A stretch of DNA of 64,000 nt from Bacillus ectoiniformans (GCF_016908875.1 NZ_JAFBES010000002.1:257740-321739); one strand, 5' to 3'; shown: positions 8,999 through 20,690, numbered from the stretch's first letter. The notes: generated by a model not told the origin, from the letters alone. Translations and numbers: made by a program.

Positions 8999-9537
8999 CA
9001 GTTAAGCTGCTTCAATTTTTGCGCCAGCGCCTCAAACGTTTGTTTATCTTGACGGTCGAGTGCTTCATCGATATTTTTTAAGAGCCGCTCTTTTTGAAAT
9101 TGATAAATGCTTTCTTTCAAAAAGTTCTCGGCCAATTCTTTATCTTTTTCAGTGATTTTTAAATTCTTCGGCATAAATGGATTTTCTTCCAGTACAGCCG
9201 CATATTGATGGGAGACATTGGAACTGCGGAATTTCAGTTCAATGAAAATATCTTCGTCTTTATTCAGACGGATGTCATGAAAAGACTTTTCAGCATCGGT
9301 TGTCATAATATTCTCTTTAAAAAAACGAAATGGCGCACTTTCTACACAGTGGGTAGACATAACCATGCCGCGTGGGCAATACTGGGCATCATCGACAAAA
9401 TGGACTTTCTCCATCAGCTGATCGTGACTCATTAAATAATTTAAAATCCATACTGATTCTCTTCTTTTTAATTGATAATGATTAAGAAACCAGCGAATAA
9501 AGTCTTTCTTCTCGTGAACAGATACAGGGGTTGCCAT
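8998..9537 (-). CDS. ypiB: UPF0302 protein YpiB (ReoY homologue)
   Basis: Cytoplasmic protein of 179 residues, the same length as B. subtilis YpiB. The Listeria homologue ReoY acts with ClpCP in the degradation of MurA and so affects peptidoglycan precursor supply; applying that here is inference from the family. The sequence contains [12 protein letters not shown] near residues 54-65 and a charged C-terminal helix. The start at 9537 follows GAGGAGGG; seven more in-frame codons upstream lack a ribosome site. It lies 38 bases after ypiA, and the two are probably cotranscribed. Confidence 0.85.
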   Translation of the reverse strand: MATPVSVHEKKDFIRWFLNHYQLKRRESVWILNYLMSHDQLMEKVHFVDDAQYCPRGMVMSTHCVESAPFRFFKENIMTTDAEKSFHDIRLNKDEDIFIELKFRSSNVSHQYAAVLEENPFMPKNLKITEKDKELAENFLKESIYQFQKERLLKNIDEALDRQDKQTFEALAQKLKQLN

Positions 9538-9575
9538 CGATATTTCCCTCCTCTGCAAAATTTAGTGAGGGGCTG

Positions 9576-10835
9576 TTACTCTTGAAGACGTTCAGATAAA
9601 AGAATCCATTCCTCATTGGTCGGATCTTCCGTCAGAAGCTTCGTAAAGATTTGCAGCGCCTCCTTGCGTTTTCCTTCTTCCAATAGAAAATACCCATATT
9701 CCTCTAAGAAGTCCCGGTTGTTATTAAAGAAATTATATGCTTCTCCATAAGCATTTAATGCCTGTGAATATTTCTCAAGCTGGCTGAGAGCTTTTGCTTC
9801 GTCCCAGAAAAACTGCGGATCTTCATCTCCCTCTCGTTTTAACATGCCGGAGATCTCCAATACATCTTCATACCGTTCTTGATGCAGCAGCAGTTTATTT
9901 AGAGTTAAACCAGCTTCCGAATATTCAGGGTCAAGTGCCAAAGCTTCACGGAAGAATGTCTCCGCTTCATCTTCACGCCCTAGCTTTAAGGAAAGCTTCC
10001 CGCCTATGAAATAAAGCTCTTTTTGAAACTCATCATGCTGAATGCCTTCTTTCACCGTATGAACGCCATGTTCCAATTCTTCTTCTATTTCATAGCACTT
10101 AGCTAAATATAGATAGATAGAGTGGTAATCAGGATCCAGAGCTTTTAATTCTACAAACTTCTCAATCGCTGTTTTGTAGTATCCTGCTTGATAAGCCGTA
10201 AAAGCATAACCGAAAAGGGTATTGATTTCCAGCTTGCTTTCAAGCGCCGATTCATAGTGAGCAAGGCTCTCTTCAAACGCTCCTCCTGCACTCAGTGCTT
10301 CTGCTACACGCTGGTGAACAGAAACCCCTGCCAAGTCCTCCACACCCTTCTCAAGAAGAATGCGATAAAAACGGACGGCTTCTAAAAATTTCCCTTGTTC
10401 TAAATACAGTTCTGCGAGCGCAAACTGTATCACTTGCTCGTCAGGAAGCAATTCTAGCGCTTTTTGGAGCTTTTGTTCACTCACTTCATACAAACCCTGC
10501 ATTTGATATAGATCGGCCAAGAGCAACAATGAGCGAGGGTAAAATTCATCTTCTGCTTCCATTTGCTCGAGCTGAAGCAGTGCTTCTTCCTCTTTATCCA
10601 TTTCCACTAGAACTTCAGCTAACAGCACCCGAAGTTCTCCTTCCTCTGGATAATCCTTTAATAGCCCTTCATACAGCTTCTGAGTTTCCTCTAAAAACCC
10701 TAAGTGGTATAACTCTTCTGCGAGTGCAAACTTTTCTTCATCCGTCGAGGATGATTGAACCTTTTTAAACAAATGTGAAGCTTGGCTGTAGTCTCCTTCT
10801 TCTAGACTCTTAAGCATTTGTTGTGGGTATGACAT
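9576..10835 (-). CDS. ypiA: Tetratricopeptide-repeat protein YpiA
   Basis: A 419-residue protein built almost wholly of tandem TPR helices, roughly eleven repeats with the usual A/L/Y/P pattern (for example LLADLYQMQGLYEVSEQKLQ and FREALALDPEYSEAGLTLNK). It is acidic, with no signal peptide, so it is cytoplasmic. TPR proteins serve as binding scaffolds. Adjacency to ypiB (ReoY) suggests a role in the same Clp-dependent control, which is inference. The ATG at 10835 follows an AAAGGA site. It ends 38 bases before ypiB. Confidence 0.85.
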   Translation of the reverse strand: MSYPQQMLKSLEEGDYSQASHLFKKVQSSSTDEEKFALAEELYHLGFLEETQKLYEGLLKDYPEEGELRVLLAEVLVEMDKEEEALLQLEQMEAEDEFYPRSLLLLADLYQMQGLYEVSEQKLQKALELLPDEQVIQFALAELYLEQGKFLEAVRFYRILLEKGVEDLAGVSVHQRVAEALSAGGAFEESLAHYESALESKLEINTLFGYAFTAYQAGYYKTAIEKFVELKALDPDYHSIYLYLAKCYEIEEELEHGVHTVKEGIQHDEFQKELYFIGGKLSLKLGREDEAETFFREALALDPEYSEAGLTLNKLLLHQERYEDVLEISGMLKREGDEDPQFFWDEAKALSQLEKYSQALNAYGEAYNFFNNNRDFLEEYGYFLLEEGKRKEALQIFTKLLTEDPTNEEWILLSERLQE

Positions 10836-11007
10836 GGTATTCGAATCCTTTCTTTCAACACAGCCTTTAATAAATTTGTCCGGCCATCATTATTTCTGCT
10901 ATAGCTATCATAAAGAAAGATGTGGCTGGCTTCAACTTTTTTGCAATTTCTTATTCGTTATTTATTTAATTCTCCGTAAAGAAGAGATTTCCTTCTTCAT
11001 CAGAAAA

Positions 11008-11030
11008 AGGAGCCAATAAAATCAGCTCCT
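11008..11030 (-). terminator. Terminator of the aro-his-tyr operon
   Basis: AGGAGC pairs with GCTCCT around an 11-base loop and is followed on the minus strand by TTTTTCTG, just after the aroA stop. Confidence 0.75.
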
Positions 11031-11037
11031 CTTCGTT

Positions 11038-12324
11038 TTATTCATATAATCGTTCTAGATCTTGGAAGAATTCCGGATAGGAAACCGCAATTGCTTCCGG
11101 GTTTTCAAGAATCACATCTCCGGATGAGACAAGTGACGCTACAGCCAGCATCATGCCGATTCGGTGATCTCCGTGAGAGGAAACAGAACCGCCAGAAAGC
11201 GGCGTTTTTCCGTGAATAATCATTCCGTCTGGAGTCGCCTCAATATTTGCCCCGAGCTTCTTCAATTCATTCACTACCGTATCTATTCGATTCGTTTCCT
11301 TGTGTTTTAACTCTTCCGCATCTTTAATAATTGTGGTTCCTTCTGCCTGAGTAGCAAGCAAAGCAATAATGGGGATTTCATCAATTAATCTCGGAATTAA
11401 ATCTCCGCCAACTTCAGTGCCTGATAGATTGGACGTACGGATGGTCACCGTGCCTTTTTCCTCTCCGACTGCCTCTTCTTCCTCGATCACCATATTTGCT
11501 CCCATTTGCTTTAACACATCAAGAATTCCCGTTCTCGTCGGATTTAAGCCGGTATTCTTTAGCGTAATGGCACTATTCGGTGCAATCGCTCCTGCCACGA
11601 GAAAGAAAGCGGCTGAGGAGATATCTCCAGGCACGTACACATCTGTCCCTTTAAACACTTGATTGCCAGTTACGGTGATTTCATCCCCATTGCGGACAAT
11701 GGTTCCGCCGAACTGTGCAATCATTTTTTCTGTATGGTCACGAGTTGGCTGCGGCTCAATAATGACCGTGTCTCCTTCTGCTTGCAATCCAGCGAAAATG
11801 ATAGCTGATTTTACTTGCGCACTGGCTACCGGCAGCTCATAGCGCATAGCTGAAAGGTTCGTTCCTTGAATGGAGAGCGGTGTATATTTTCCATTTTCAC
11901 GGCCCGCAATTCGAGCACCCATTTGAGAAAGCGGCACGACTACTCGGTCCATTGGACGCTTGGCGATTGATTCATCTCCAATTAACACGGAATGGAACGG
12001 ACGGCCGGCTAAAATGCCAAGTAAAAGTCTTGTGGTCGTTCCGGAATTTCCGGCATCTAAAATGGCCACAGGCTCTTTTAAACCGTTCCACCCTTCCCCA
12101 TGGACAATGATTTCCTCATCTGTTTCCTCGATCTTGACTCCAAGCTTTCTAAAGCAGGAAATAGTGCTTAAACAGTCTTCTCCTTTTAAAAAATGGCGAA
12201 TCACTGTTTTGCCTTCTGCTAAAGCCCCGAACATGATCGATCGATGGGAAATCGATTTATCTCCTGGAACTTCGAGCGTTCCGTTAAGTGTTTTGTTTGA
12301 AAAGTTCAGTGTTGTTCGTCCCAT
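11038..12324 (-). CDS. aroA: 3-phosphoshikimate 1-carboxyvinyltransferase (EPSP synthase)
   Basis: Sixth step of the shikimate pathway: transfers enolpyruvyl from PEP to shikimate 3-phosphate. Visible motifs are GDKSISHRS near residue 20, [10 protein letters not shown] near 90, SAQVKSA near 165 and DHRIGMM near 385, giving the two-domain inside-out barrel fold. Of three in-frame ATGs at 12333, 12330 and 12324, the last is best spaced (9 bases) from AGAGGG and gives 428 residues. The gene is called aroE in B. subtilis. It is the last gene of the supraoperon, 15 bases after tyrA, and is followed by a terminator. Confidence 0.95.
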   Translation of the reverse strand: MGRTTLNFSNKTLNGTLEVPGDKSISHRSIMFGALAEGKTVIRHFLKGEDCLSTISCFRKLGVKIEETDEEIIVHGEGWNGLKEPVAILDAGNSGTTTRLLLGILAGRPFHSVLIGDESIAKRPMDRVVVPLSQMGARIAGRENGKYTPLSIQGTNLSAMRYELPVASAQVKSAIIFAGLQAEGDTVIIEPQPTRDHTEKMIAQFGGTIVRNGDEITVTGNQVFKGTDVYVPGDISSAAFFLVAGAIAPNSAITLKNTGLNPTRTGILDVLKQMGANMVIEEEEAVGEEKGTVTIRTSNLSGTEVGGDLIPRLIDEIPIIALLATQAEGTTIIKDAEELKHKETNRIDTVVNELKKLGANIEATPDGMIIHGKTPLSGGSVSSHGDHRIGMMLAVASLVSSGDVILENPEAIAVSYPEFFQDLERLYE

Positions 12325-12339
12325 ATTCATCATCCCTCT

Positions 12340-13443
12340 TTATGCAAGAAAAAGGTCATAATTCGTATGCTTTTCTATGCAGATTTTTGCTCGTTTTCGA
12401 TCTTTGTCACTTTGGAAACTGATTAACAGAACCCCATACACATCTTCTCGGGTTTCCATAATCCGTATGTTCGTAATGCTGATTCGCTCTTCTGCCAGGT
12501 ATCCGGTAATTTCTGAGATCACGCCCGGATAATCAGGCACATCCACATATAATTCGTAGAATGAAGGGATCGCCCCTTTAGATTTAGCCGGCAGCTGGTC
12601 ACGAAACACTTTCGCTTCATTAAAATAATGAAACAAGCCGGCATGACTTTCTTCTTTTAAAATATCTATCACATGCTGCATTTCCTTCTGCCAGCCTGTC
12701 AGCAAGTTTAAAAGCACTTCTTTGTTATGTAAAGAGATGTCTTTCCACATTTCAGGATTAGAGGAGGCAATTCTCGTAATATCTCTAAATCCGCCGGCAG
12801 CAAGTCTTGAAATTAACGAATTATTCTCATTAAAATGCTGCGCCTGATGGACAAGAGAGGCCGCAATAATGTGCGGAAAATGGCTGACGACCCCTGTCAG
12901 TTCATCATGGTCTTCAGCCGTCACCTCTATAATCTTAGCATTCGTCCCCTCAAGCCACTTCTTTAAAATCGCCAGCTGCTTTTCATCTGTATCCGGTTCT
13001 GGCGTCAGCAAATAAAAAGCATTTTCAAATAGATGCCCTTTAGCTGCTGTCACACCGCTTTTATGAGAACCGGCCATCGGGTGTCCCCCGATAAATGTTA
13101 CACCTTGATCTTTAAAGATCCTCGCACATTCCATAATCCGCTTCTTCGTGCTGCCGGTGTCTGTAATGATGACCTGATCCTTCAACTCACAATCTGCAAG
13201 CATCTCAATCATTTCTTCTGTTTGCAGAACAGGAACAGCTAACACAATTAAATCCGCCTGTGCAGCTCCTTCTTGAAATGAACTTGCTTGCTTATCGATC
13301 ACATTTAAGGCTTCCGCAAGCTTGGCTACCGAGTCTTGAATATCATAGCCGATAATTTTAGCCTGAGGGTGGGCTTTCTTGATGGAGATGGCTAAGGAAC
13401 CGCCAATCAGTCCAAGTCCCGCAATAAAAACGTTTCCTCTCAT
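12340..13443 (-). CDS. tyrA: Prephenate dehydrogenase with C-terminal ACT domain
   Basis: NAD-dependent oxidative decarboxylation of prephenate to 4-hydroxyphenylpyruvate for tyrosine synthesis. The dinucleotide motif GLGLIGGS is at about residues 8-15, the catalytic-domain segment GGHPMAGSHKSG near 120-131 and AAGGFRDITRIAS near 215. A C-terminal ACT domain (from about 293, DVPDYPGVISEITG) suggests tyrosine feedback. The ATG at 13443 has AGGTGG at 8 bases; the longer GTG start lies inside that ribosome site and is rejected. Length 367. Confidence 0.95.
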   Translation of the reverse strand: MRGNVFIAGLGLIGGSLAISIKKAHPQAKIIGYDIQDSVAKLAEALNVIDKQASSFQEGAAQADLIVLAVPVLQTEEMIEMLADCELKDQVIITDTGSTKKRIMECARIFKDQGVTFIGGHPMAGSHKSGVTAAKGHLFENAFYLLTPEPDTDEKQLAILKKWLEGTNAKIIEVTAEDHDELTGVVSHFPHIIAASLVHQAQHFNENNSLISRLAAGGFRDITRIASSNPEMWKDISLHNKEVLLNLLTGWQKEMQHVIDILKEESHAGLFHYFNEAKVFRDQLPAKSKGAIPSFYELYVDVPDYPGVISEITGYLAEERISITNIRIMETREDVYGVLLISFQSDKDRKRAKICIEKHTNYDLFLA

Positions 13444-13458
13444 ATTCCAAACCACCTA

Positions 13459-14556
13459 CTATTTAATTGCTTTTTCTGCTATGAAACTCTTCATCGCTTC
13501 AATGATTCCTTGATTCTCTTCAAATGAACCGACTGTTACACGGACTGATGTCGGAAAGCCCAGCGCTTTTCCGGAACGGATAATATATCCCTTCGCCATT
13601 AAATACTCAAATAACTGATCGCTGTCACATTGGAAATCAATTAATATGAAATTTCCTTCAGAAGGGTAGTAAGACAGGCTTTCCTGTTCACAGAATTCAT
13701 AATACTGCTCTAACCCTTTTTGATTCTCCGCACGGCATGTATCCACGAATGCTTGATCAGACAAGGCGGCTGCCGCTGCTCCCTGCGCTAATGTATTGAC
13801 GTTGAAAGGCTCTCGAACCGGTTCTAATAACCGGATAATTTCCTCTGAACCAAATCCATAGCCTACACGGAAGCTCGCGAGCCCATAAGCCTTAGAAAAC
13901 GTCCGGGTCACTATGACGTTCGGGTATTCTTTAATAATTTCTAGCGCATTATAATAATCATCCGCGGTGACATATTCGTAATAAGCTTCATCAAGAACAA
14001 CCAAAACGTCCTCTGGCATTTTATCCAAAAACGCTTTTAATTCCTGATCTTTAATATACACCCCTGTTGGATTGTTCGGGCTGCACAGCCAAACGACTGC
14101 CGTTTGACTGTCGACTGCTTCTGCCATGGCCTCTAGATCATGCGCGCCTTCAACAAGCGGGATTTCCCGAACTTCTGCACCTTCGACCACCGCGTTGTGA
14201 CGGTACTGGGGAAAAGTAGGGGCAGCCATGACTGTATTTTTTCCATTTTCAAGCATAGCTCGAGAAATAATTTGGATAATTTCATCCGATCCGTTCCCGA
14301 AAATTAACTGGTTTTCTTTAACGTTCAGTGTCTCGCTGAGAGCGGTTCTAAGGACTGTTGTATAACCGTCTGGATAAATAGCATAAGAATCCGCAAAGCT
14401 TTGAATAAACTCTTTGACTCTATTTGAAGAACCGAAAGGATTTTCATTAGAGGCAAGCTTTACGATTTTCTCAAGGTTATACTTCTTTTTCACTTCTTCA
14501 ATGGACCGTCCTGGCTGATAAGCTTTTAAATTAATGATTTGCTGTTTCCATTTCAT
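13459..14556 (-). CDS. hisC: Histidinol-phosphate / aromatic aminotransferase
   Basis: PLP-dependent class I/II aminotransferase. In Bacillus the homologue works in both histidine synthesis and the last step to tyrosine and phenylalanine, which explains its place beside tyrA. The Schiff-base Lys lies in TFSKAYGLASFRVGY, with CSPNNPTG and LDEAYYEY upstream. The open frame starts 53 codons earlier, inside aroH. The ATG at 14556, preceded by GGGAG, gives the standard 365 residues. Only 44 bases separate it from aroH: the trpEDCFBA block found at this point in B. subtilis is absent. Confidence 0.95.
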   Translation of the reverse strand: MKWKQQIINLKAYQPGRSIEEVKKKYNLEKIVKLASNENPFGSSNRVKEFIQSFADSYAIYPDGYTTVLRTALSETLNVKENQLIFGNGSDEIIQIISRAMLENGKNTVMAAPTFPQYRHNAVVEGAEVREIPLVEGAHDLEAMAEAVDSQTAVVWLCSPNNPTGVYIKDQELKAFLDKMPEDVLVVLDEAYYEYVTADDYYNALEIIKEYPNVIVTRTFSKAYGLASFRVGYGFGSEEIIRLLEPVREPFNVNTLAQGAAAAALSDQAFVDTCRAENQKGLEQYYEFCEQESLSYYPSEGNFILIDFQCDSDQLFEYLMAKGYIIRSGKALGFPTSVRVTVGSFEENQGIIEAMKSFIAEKAIK

Positions 14557-14600
14557 ATTGCTCACTCCCGCTCTCACTTTATCTAATTGTATAGGTCTAA

Positions 14601-14972
14601 TTAATTTTGCTGTTTTTGTAAATCCGGACGAAGTGAAACCGCTTTGCCCTGATAGACATGCTGAATGTCCTTTTGAGGCACTTCCGTATTTACATGCATC
14701 ATGATTCTCACACACTTCTCAAGGCTTCCGGGCACTGGGATCTCCTTCATGCATATCACCGGCACATACGACCAGCCTTCTATTTTTCTGATTGCTTTTG
14801 CCGGAAATGCCGCATCTAAGTCCTCTGTGACTGAAATAAAAATTGAGCAGACATCCTCTGCTTCTATTTTGTTTAGGCTGATCATTTCTTTTAGCAGCTG
14901 TTCAGCTGCATCAACAAGCATATCGTGATTATTTTCATCAACAGTAGCTGCTCCTCGTACTCCCCTGATCAT
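14601..14972 (-). CDS. aroH: Chorismate mutase, AroH class
   Basis: Monofunctional trimeric chorismate mutase that turns chorismate into prephenate. The 123-residue protein has IRGVRGAATV at the N-terminus with the conserved Arg (R7 in the family), FPAKAIR near 56-62 and KCVRIMMHVNT near 86-96 with the active-site Arg. Its ending is close to the family norm. The ATG at 14972 is two bases from the aroB stop, so translational coupling is likely. It is the third gene of the supraoperon. Confidence 0.95.
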   Translation of the reverse strand: MIRGVRGAATVDENNHDMLVDAAEQLLKEMISLNKIEAEDVCSIFISVTEDLDAAFPAKAIRKIEGWSYVPVICMKEIPVPGSLEKCVRIMMHVNTEVPQKDIQHVYQGKAVSLRPDLQKQQN

Positions 14973-14974
14973 AC

Positions 14975-16060
14975 TTATTCCCCCTTTCGCATAAACCGAT
15001 CGGCTTCTAACAGCTCTTCCTTCGTCATTTCACAAATCAGCGGTTCTCCAATGCGCTTTAACAGCACAAAACGAATACTCTGTCCAACCGTTTTTTTATC
15101 CCTTGCCATCAAGCTGTATAGCTCTTCAAACGGCAGGTCTTTGTTTAATTCCAGCGGATAGCCAAGCTGTTCGAGCCATTCCATAAATTTTTTTAAATCG
15201 AATGACAAGCCTTGTTTTTGCTGGCTGGCATAAATGGCGTACACCATTCCTGCTGCGACCGCCTCGCCATGCGTAACGTTTCCATAGCCAAGTCTTGCTT
15301 CAAGCGCGTGTCCGTATGTATGGCCAAAATTCAAAAATGCCCGAATACCTTGTTCTTTTTCGTCTTCGCCGACGATTTCCCCTTTAATTTCTATGCCTTT
15401 TTGCAGACAGTATTCTAAAAAGTCGGGTTCGATCGCTTCTAGGTCAGTAACCTTGCTCATCAGTTCCATCAGAAAGGATTCATCCGCTATTAACGCATGC
15501 TTAATGACTTCAGCAAAGCCAGACCGAATCTCCTTTTCAGGGAGCGTTTTTAAAAATCGAGTATCATAAATAACCGCTTCGGGCTGGTGGAAATGGCCAA
15601 TCATGTTTTTGCCTAAACGATGATTGATCGCCACCTTCCCGCCAACTGCGCTGTCATGAGCTAAGATCGTTGTCGGCACCTGCACAAATGAAATGCCCCG
15701 CATATAGCTAGCAGCGACATACCCTGCTAAATCACCTGTCGCTCCTCCGCCTAATGCCACAATACATGAATGGCGGTCCAGCCCTTTTTCAAGGGCAAAC
15801 GTCAAGCAATCTTCAAATACTTGAAAGGACTTTGCCTTTTCGCCTTGCGGAACGGTTAGCCATTCATACGGCAGATCTTTCGGCATATATGTAAGAACCG
15901 TTTCCCCATGCAGATTTGAAACATGTTCATCCGCAATGATCAAAAGCCTAGTTGTCTTTTTAAGCGCACCTGAAAAAAGTTCTTCCAGCTGTGCAAGAGC
16001 ACCTTCCCCAACTACGACAGGGTAACTTTTATTGGCTGTTTCTACCAAGAGTTCACGCAT
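14975..16060 (-). CDS. aroB: 3-dehydroquinate synthase
   Basis: NAD- and metal-dependent second step of the shikimate pathway. The nucleotide and active-site loop GGGATGDLAGYVAA lies near residue 104, followed by the metal-ligand region GFAEVIKHA (Glu and nearby residues) and FGHTYGHALE and THGEAVAAGM with the metal His residues. Length 361 is typical. The ATG at 16060 is three bases from the aroC stop. It lies between aroC and aroH. Confidence 0.96.
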   Translation of the reverse strand: MRELLVETANKSYPVVVGEGALAQLEELFSGALKKTTRLLIIADEHVSNLHGETVLTYMPKDLPYEWLTVPQGEKAKSFQVFEDCLTFALEKGLDRHSCIVALGGGATGDLAGYVAASYMRGISFVQVPTTILAHDSAVGGKVAINHRLGKNMIGHFHQPEAVIYDTRFLKTLPEKEIRSGFAEVIKHALIADESFLMELMSKVTDLEAIEPDFLEYCLQKGIEIKGEIVGEDEKEQGIRAFLNFGHTYGHALEARLGYGNVTHGEAVAAGMVYAIYASQQKQGLSFDLKKFMEWLEQLGYPLELNKDLPFEELYSLMARDKKTVGQSIRFVLLKRIGEPLICEMTKEELLEADRFMRKGE

Positions 16061-16063
16061 CTT

Positions 16064-17236
16064 TTAAAACTCCTTAGCGTAGCGTTTATGTTCCTCAATG
16101 GAAGCAATGAATCCATCCATGCGGTCACTATAGAATTGTTCTGTTAATGATTTAGCCAATTCCCAAGCGACAACTGCTTCTGCAACGACTGCTGCAGCTG
16201 GCACAGCACAGCTGTCTGAACGCTCAATGCTCGCCGTAAATGGTTCTTTCGTGTCGATGTCCACACTTTCTAATGGTTTATATAGAGTAGGAATGGGTTT
16301 CATCACGCCGCGAACGACAATTGGCATGCCGGAAGTCATTCCGCCTTCAAATCCGCCTAAACGGTTCGTTTTGCGGTAATATCCCTTACCTTCTTCCCAC
16401 GCAATTTCATCATGGACTTCGCTGCCGAATTTTTCAGCTGCTTCAAAACCGATGCCGAATTCGACTCCTTTAAATGCATTGATGCTGATGATTGCCGCCG
16501 CAATTTTTGCATCCAGCTTTTTGTCATAATGCACATAGCTGCCGACGCCGACAGGCATTCCTTCTGCGATGACTTCAACAATTCCTCCAATGGAATCACC
16601 GTTGGCTTTCGCATCATCAATGGCTTGCATCATTTGCGTTTCCGCTTCAGGATCCAAACAGCGGACCGGTGAATTTTCACTGGCTTCCTGAATTTCTTGT
16701 AAACTGTTCATAGCCGGAGCCTTAGCTTTCACTCCGCCAATCTCTATCACATGAGAAGCAATCTCCACACCGACAAGCTTTAACAGCTTCTTAGCTGCCG
16801 CACCTGCTGCTACACGCACTGTTGTTTCACGTGCTGAAGAACGTTCTAGCACGTTTCTCATATCACGATGTCCGTATTTAATGCCTCCGTTTAAGTCTGC
16901 ATGACCCGGACGCGGACGGGTGATTTGGCGTTTGACTTCTTCTGCTTCATTATCATCGAGCGGCTCTGCTCCCATGATCTTGGTCCAGTGTTTCCAGTCA
17001 TCATTTTCCACAACCAGCGTTACCGGAGAACCTAGCGTTTCCCCATGGCGAACGCCGCTTTTTATGTCTGCTGTATCCTTTTCGATTTGCATTCTGCGGC
17101 CGCGGCCATGTCCTTTTTGGCGGCGGCTTAATTCTCTGTTTATATCCTCCGCCACTAACGGCATCCCTGATGGAAGCCCCTCTATGATCGTGGTTAATTG
17201 TGGTCCATGTGACTCTCCTGCTGTTAAATATCTCAT
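16064..17236 (-). CDS. aroC: Chorismate synthase
   Basis: FMN-dependent last step to chorismate, the branch point for phenylalanine, tyrosine, tryptophan, folate and menaquinone. Signature segments are GESHGPQ near residue 7, [13 protein letters not shown] near 121, [15 protein letters not shown] near 141 and the C-terminal [15 protein letters not shown] region. The start at 17236 (390 residues) follows AGGGGGA; six extra upstream codons lack a site. First gene of the supraoperon, with a promoter at 17282-17310. Called aroF in B. subtilis. Confidence 0.96.
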   Translation of the reverse strand: MRYLTAGESHGPQLTTIIEGLPSGMPLVAEDINRELSRRQKGHGRGRRMQIEKDTADIKSGVRHGETLGSPVTLVVENDDWKHWTKIMGAEPLDDNEAEEVKRQITRPRPGHADLNGGIKYGHRDMRNVLERSSARETTVRVAAGAAAKKLLKLVGVEIASHVIEIGGVKAKAPAMNSLQEIQEASENSPVRCLDPEAETQMMQAIDDAKANGDSIGGIVEVIAEGMPVGVGSYVHYDKKLDAKIAAAIISINAFKGVEFGIGFEAAEKFGSEVHDEIAWEEGKGYYRKTNRLGGFEGGMTSGMPIVVRGVMKPIPTLYKPLESVDIDTKEPFTASIERSDSCAVPAAAVVAEAVVAWELAKSLTEQFYSDRMDGFIASIEEHKRYAKEF

Positions 17237-17281
17237 TTCACTTTCCCCCTTCAACTCGTTAAAGCGTGTATGTATTTTAAC

Positions 17282-17310
17282 ACTATAACATATTTTTTTA
17301 TCCTTGCCAC
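17282..17310 (-). promoter_or_regulatory. Sigma-A promoter for the aromatic supraoperon
   Basis: On the minus strand GTGGCA and TATAGT are 17 bases apart, with TG one base before the -10 (extended -10). It lies about 46 bases upstream of the aroC start. Confidence 0.65.
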
Positions 17311-17487
17311 TTGTAGAAATACTATTTTGAGAATTTTAACATAACTGCCGCGTTATTTGTCATAATTTATTATATTTTTCAAAATAATATCACCATTCTC
17401 GGCAATTCTGCGCCGGGCAAGCTTTATTTCGTCTCCTGATCATGATATTCCTTGTAATCTCAGCATGTTTTCTTTAAAAAAACAAAA

Positions 17488-17521
17488 AAGCGACGCTGCA
17501 AGAAATCTTGCTTCATCGCTT
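17488..17521 (-). terminator. Terminator after cheR
   Basis: AAGCGA and GCAAGA arms pair with TCTTGC and TCGCTT with an internal mismatch, followed on the minus strand by a long T run. It lies 9 bases past the cheR stop. Confidence 0.82.
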
Positions 17522-17529
17522 GTTGCCTT

Positions 17530-18907
<1,378 letters not shown>

Positions 18908-18998
18908 GTTTGTCACTCCTATTTTATGTATAGTAAAGTACAATCCCTCAGAATATTACCACTGATTCCTCTATTTGACAACGTTTTCACACAAAAAA

Positions 18999-19961
18999 TT
19001 AGAATTTTCGTTTCCCGATATACTTAGCTATATCCCGCAGCGATTTTCTTGTCCGGTTATCAGGCAATTCTTCAAGTACGGCGAGCGCTCTGTTTAAATA
19101 ACGCTGGCTTAAGGCATGAGACTGTTCAATCGCATCACTCTTCTTCAGCAAACTAATGATTTCCGCCATATCACCTTTAGAGGTATCTTCGTTGACACGG
19201 GTGATCTTCTCTTTTAATGCGGGATCTTTCATCGCGAATAAAACAGGCAAAGTAACATTCCCTTGCCATAAATCACTGCCTGCAGGCTTCCCCAGCTCCG
19301 CTTCTGTTGAAGTAAAATCAAGTATGTCGTCCGTAATTTGAAACGCCATTCCGACGTTGTAGCCAAATGTATAGAGTTTTCGGTGGATATCAGCAGGTAC
19401 ATTCGCAGATATCGCTCCAAGCTGGCAGCTTGCCGCAATTAAAAGAGCCGTTTTGCGTTTAATCCTCCGCAAATAGTCACGCAAATTTTGTTCATAGCGA
19501 TACTTATCTTTAATTTGGACGATTTCACCGACGCATACTTCAACAATCGTATTAGCTAAGATCCGATGGGCTTCAATATTTGGGATATCTGTCATATACT
19601 CCAGCGAACGGGCAAAAATATAATCCCCTGTGTACATAGCCACCCGATTATCCCATTCCATCTTCACGGTCGGCTGTCCTCTTCTTAATTCCGCATTGTC
19701 AATCACATCATCGTGGACCAAAGAAGCCATATGGATTAATTCAAGGGCCACTGCTACATTCTTCACCCGTTCAATCTGATAATCGCCGAATTTTGCACCC
19801 AGCAAAACAAAAACCGGGCGGATTCGCTTTCCGCCCGCTTGAAGCAAGTGAAGAGATGCTTGTCTTAACGCAGGTGATTCAGAGGAGATCGCCTTCTCCA
19901 TTTCTTTTTCAATTAAGTCGATATCCGTTTTTAGAAACGAATAAAGCATTTTTAATTTCAT
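18999..19961 (-). CDS. hepT: Heptaprenyl diphosphate synthase component II (catalytic)
   Basis: Catalytic subunit of the two-part enzyme that makes the C35 side chain of menaquinone-7. Both Asp-rich motifs of trans-prenyltransferases are present: HDDVIDNAELRRG near residue 82 and QITDDILDF near 207. GGKRIRP near 43 binds the diphosphate. The ATG at 19961 has GGGTG upstream and gives 320 residues, the B. subtilis length. It forms an operon with menG and hepS; the partner subunit HepS is at 20691. Confidence 0.95.
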   Translation of the reverse strand: MKLKMLYSFLKTDIDLIEKEMEKAISSESPALRQASLHLLQAGGKRIRPVFVLLGAKFGDYQIERVKNVAVALELIHMASLVHDDVIDNAELRRGQPTVKMEWDNRVAMYTGDYIFARSLEYMTDIPNIEAHRILANTIVEVCVGEIVQIKDKYRYEQNLRDYLRRIKRKTALLIAASCQLGAISANVPADIHRKLYTFGYNVGMAFQITDDILDFTSTEAELGKPAGSDLWQGNVTLPVLFAMKDPALKEKITRVNEDTSKGDMAEIISLLKKSDAIEQSHALSQRYLNRALAVLEELPDNRTRKSLRDIAKYIGKRKF

Positions 19962-19979
19962 GTTTTTCACCCAGCTTAT

Positions 19980-20687
19980 TTACTTTTGTTTATACCCAAT
20001 GTGGGTGGCTGCTACACCGCCGGTATGTGCTTTATAGCTGACATTTACCATTCCGGCTTGTTCAAACATCCGGGCAAGTTCTTTCATTCCTGGGAAGTCA
20101 CGTGCCGATTCTTGCAGCCAGGAATATTCTTGAAAACTTTTAGCAAACACCTTTCCAAAAGCAGGCATAATGAATCGGAAATAGAAAAAATAGAGCTGGC
20201 GAAAGCCGAGCATAGTAGGCTGCGAAGTTTCCAGACAAACCGCCATGCCTCCAGGTTTTAACACACGATTCATTTCTTTAAGCACATGGAGGTAATCCGG
20301 CACATTGCGCAGGCCAAACCCGATTGTGACATAATCAAATGTGTTGTCTTCAAAAGGAAGGCTCATGGCATCCCCATGAATCATCTCGACTTGAGGCAAG
20401 TTAGCTGCTTTTACTTTATCGATCCCGATTTGAAGCATATTTTTACTGAAGTCCAGCCCTTTCACCATGCCTTCTGTACCTGCGGCTTCAGCAAGAGCGA
20501 TGGTCCAGTCCCCGGTGCCGCAGCACACGTCAAGTGCCGCTGCGCCTTTCTCCACGTTCATGCGCTTCATCGTATCCTGTCTCCAGCGCTTATGCTGCTG
20601 AAAACTAATGACAGAGTTCATTTTGTCATAGTTAGAGTATATTTTTTCAAAAACGTTATGCACTCTTTCCTCTTTCGATTGTTGCAT
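19980..20687 (-). CDS. menG: Demethylmenaquinone methyltransferase
   Basis: SAM-dependent C-methylation of demethylmenaquinone, the last step to menaquinone (UbiE/COQ5 family, once called gerCB or menH). The SAM-binding segment [16 protein letters not shown] is near residue 48, followed by GLDFSKNML, and the conserved YDKMNSVIS is at the N-terminus. The C-terminal [13 protein letters not shown] is family typical. 235 residues. It starts three bases downstream of the hepS stop and ends 18 bases before hepT, so the three genes form one operon. Confidence 0.95.
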   Translation of the reverse strand: MQQSKEERVHNVFEKIYSNYDKMNSVISFQQHKRWRQDTMKRMNVEKGAAALDVCCGTGDWTIALAEAAGTEGMVKGLDFSKNMLQIGIDKVKAANLPQVEMIHGDAMSLPFEDNTFDYVTIGFGLRNVPDYLHVLKEMNRVLKPGGMAVCLETSQPTMLGFRQLYFFYFRFIMPAFGKVFAKSFQEYSWLQESARDFPGMKELARMFEQAGMVNVSYKAHTGGVAATHIGYKQK

Positions 20688-20690
20688 TCG

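Noticed and set aside
14557-14610. Five (T/G)AG triplets upstream of hisC as a TRAP binding site
   Set aside because: Spacings are 11, 7, 5 and 1 bases; TRAP sites need many triplets spaced by 2-3 bases, so this is probably just a purine-rich ribosome site.
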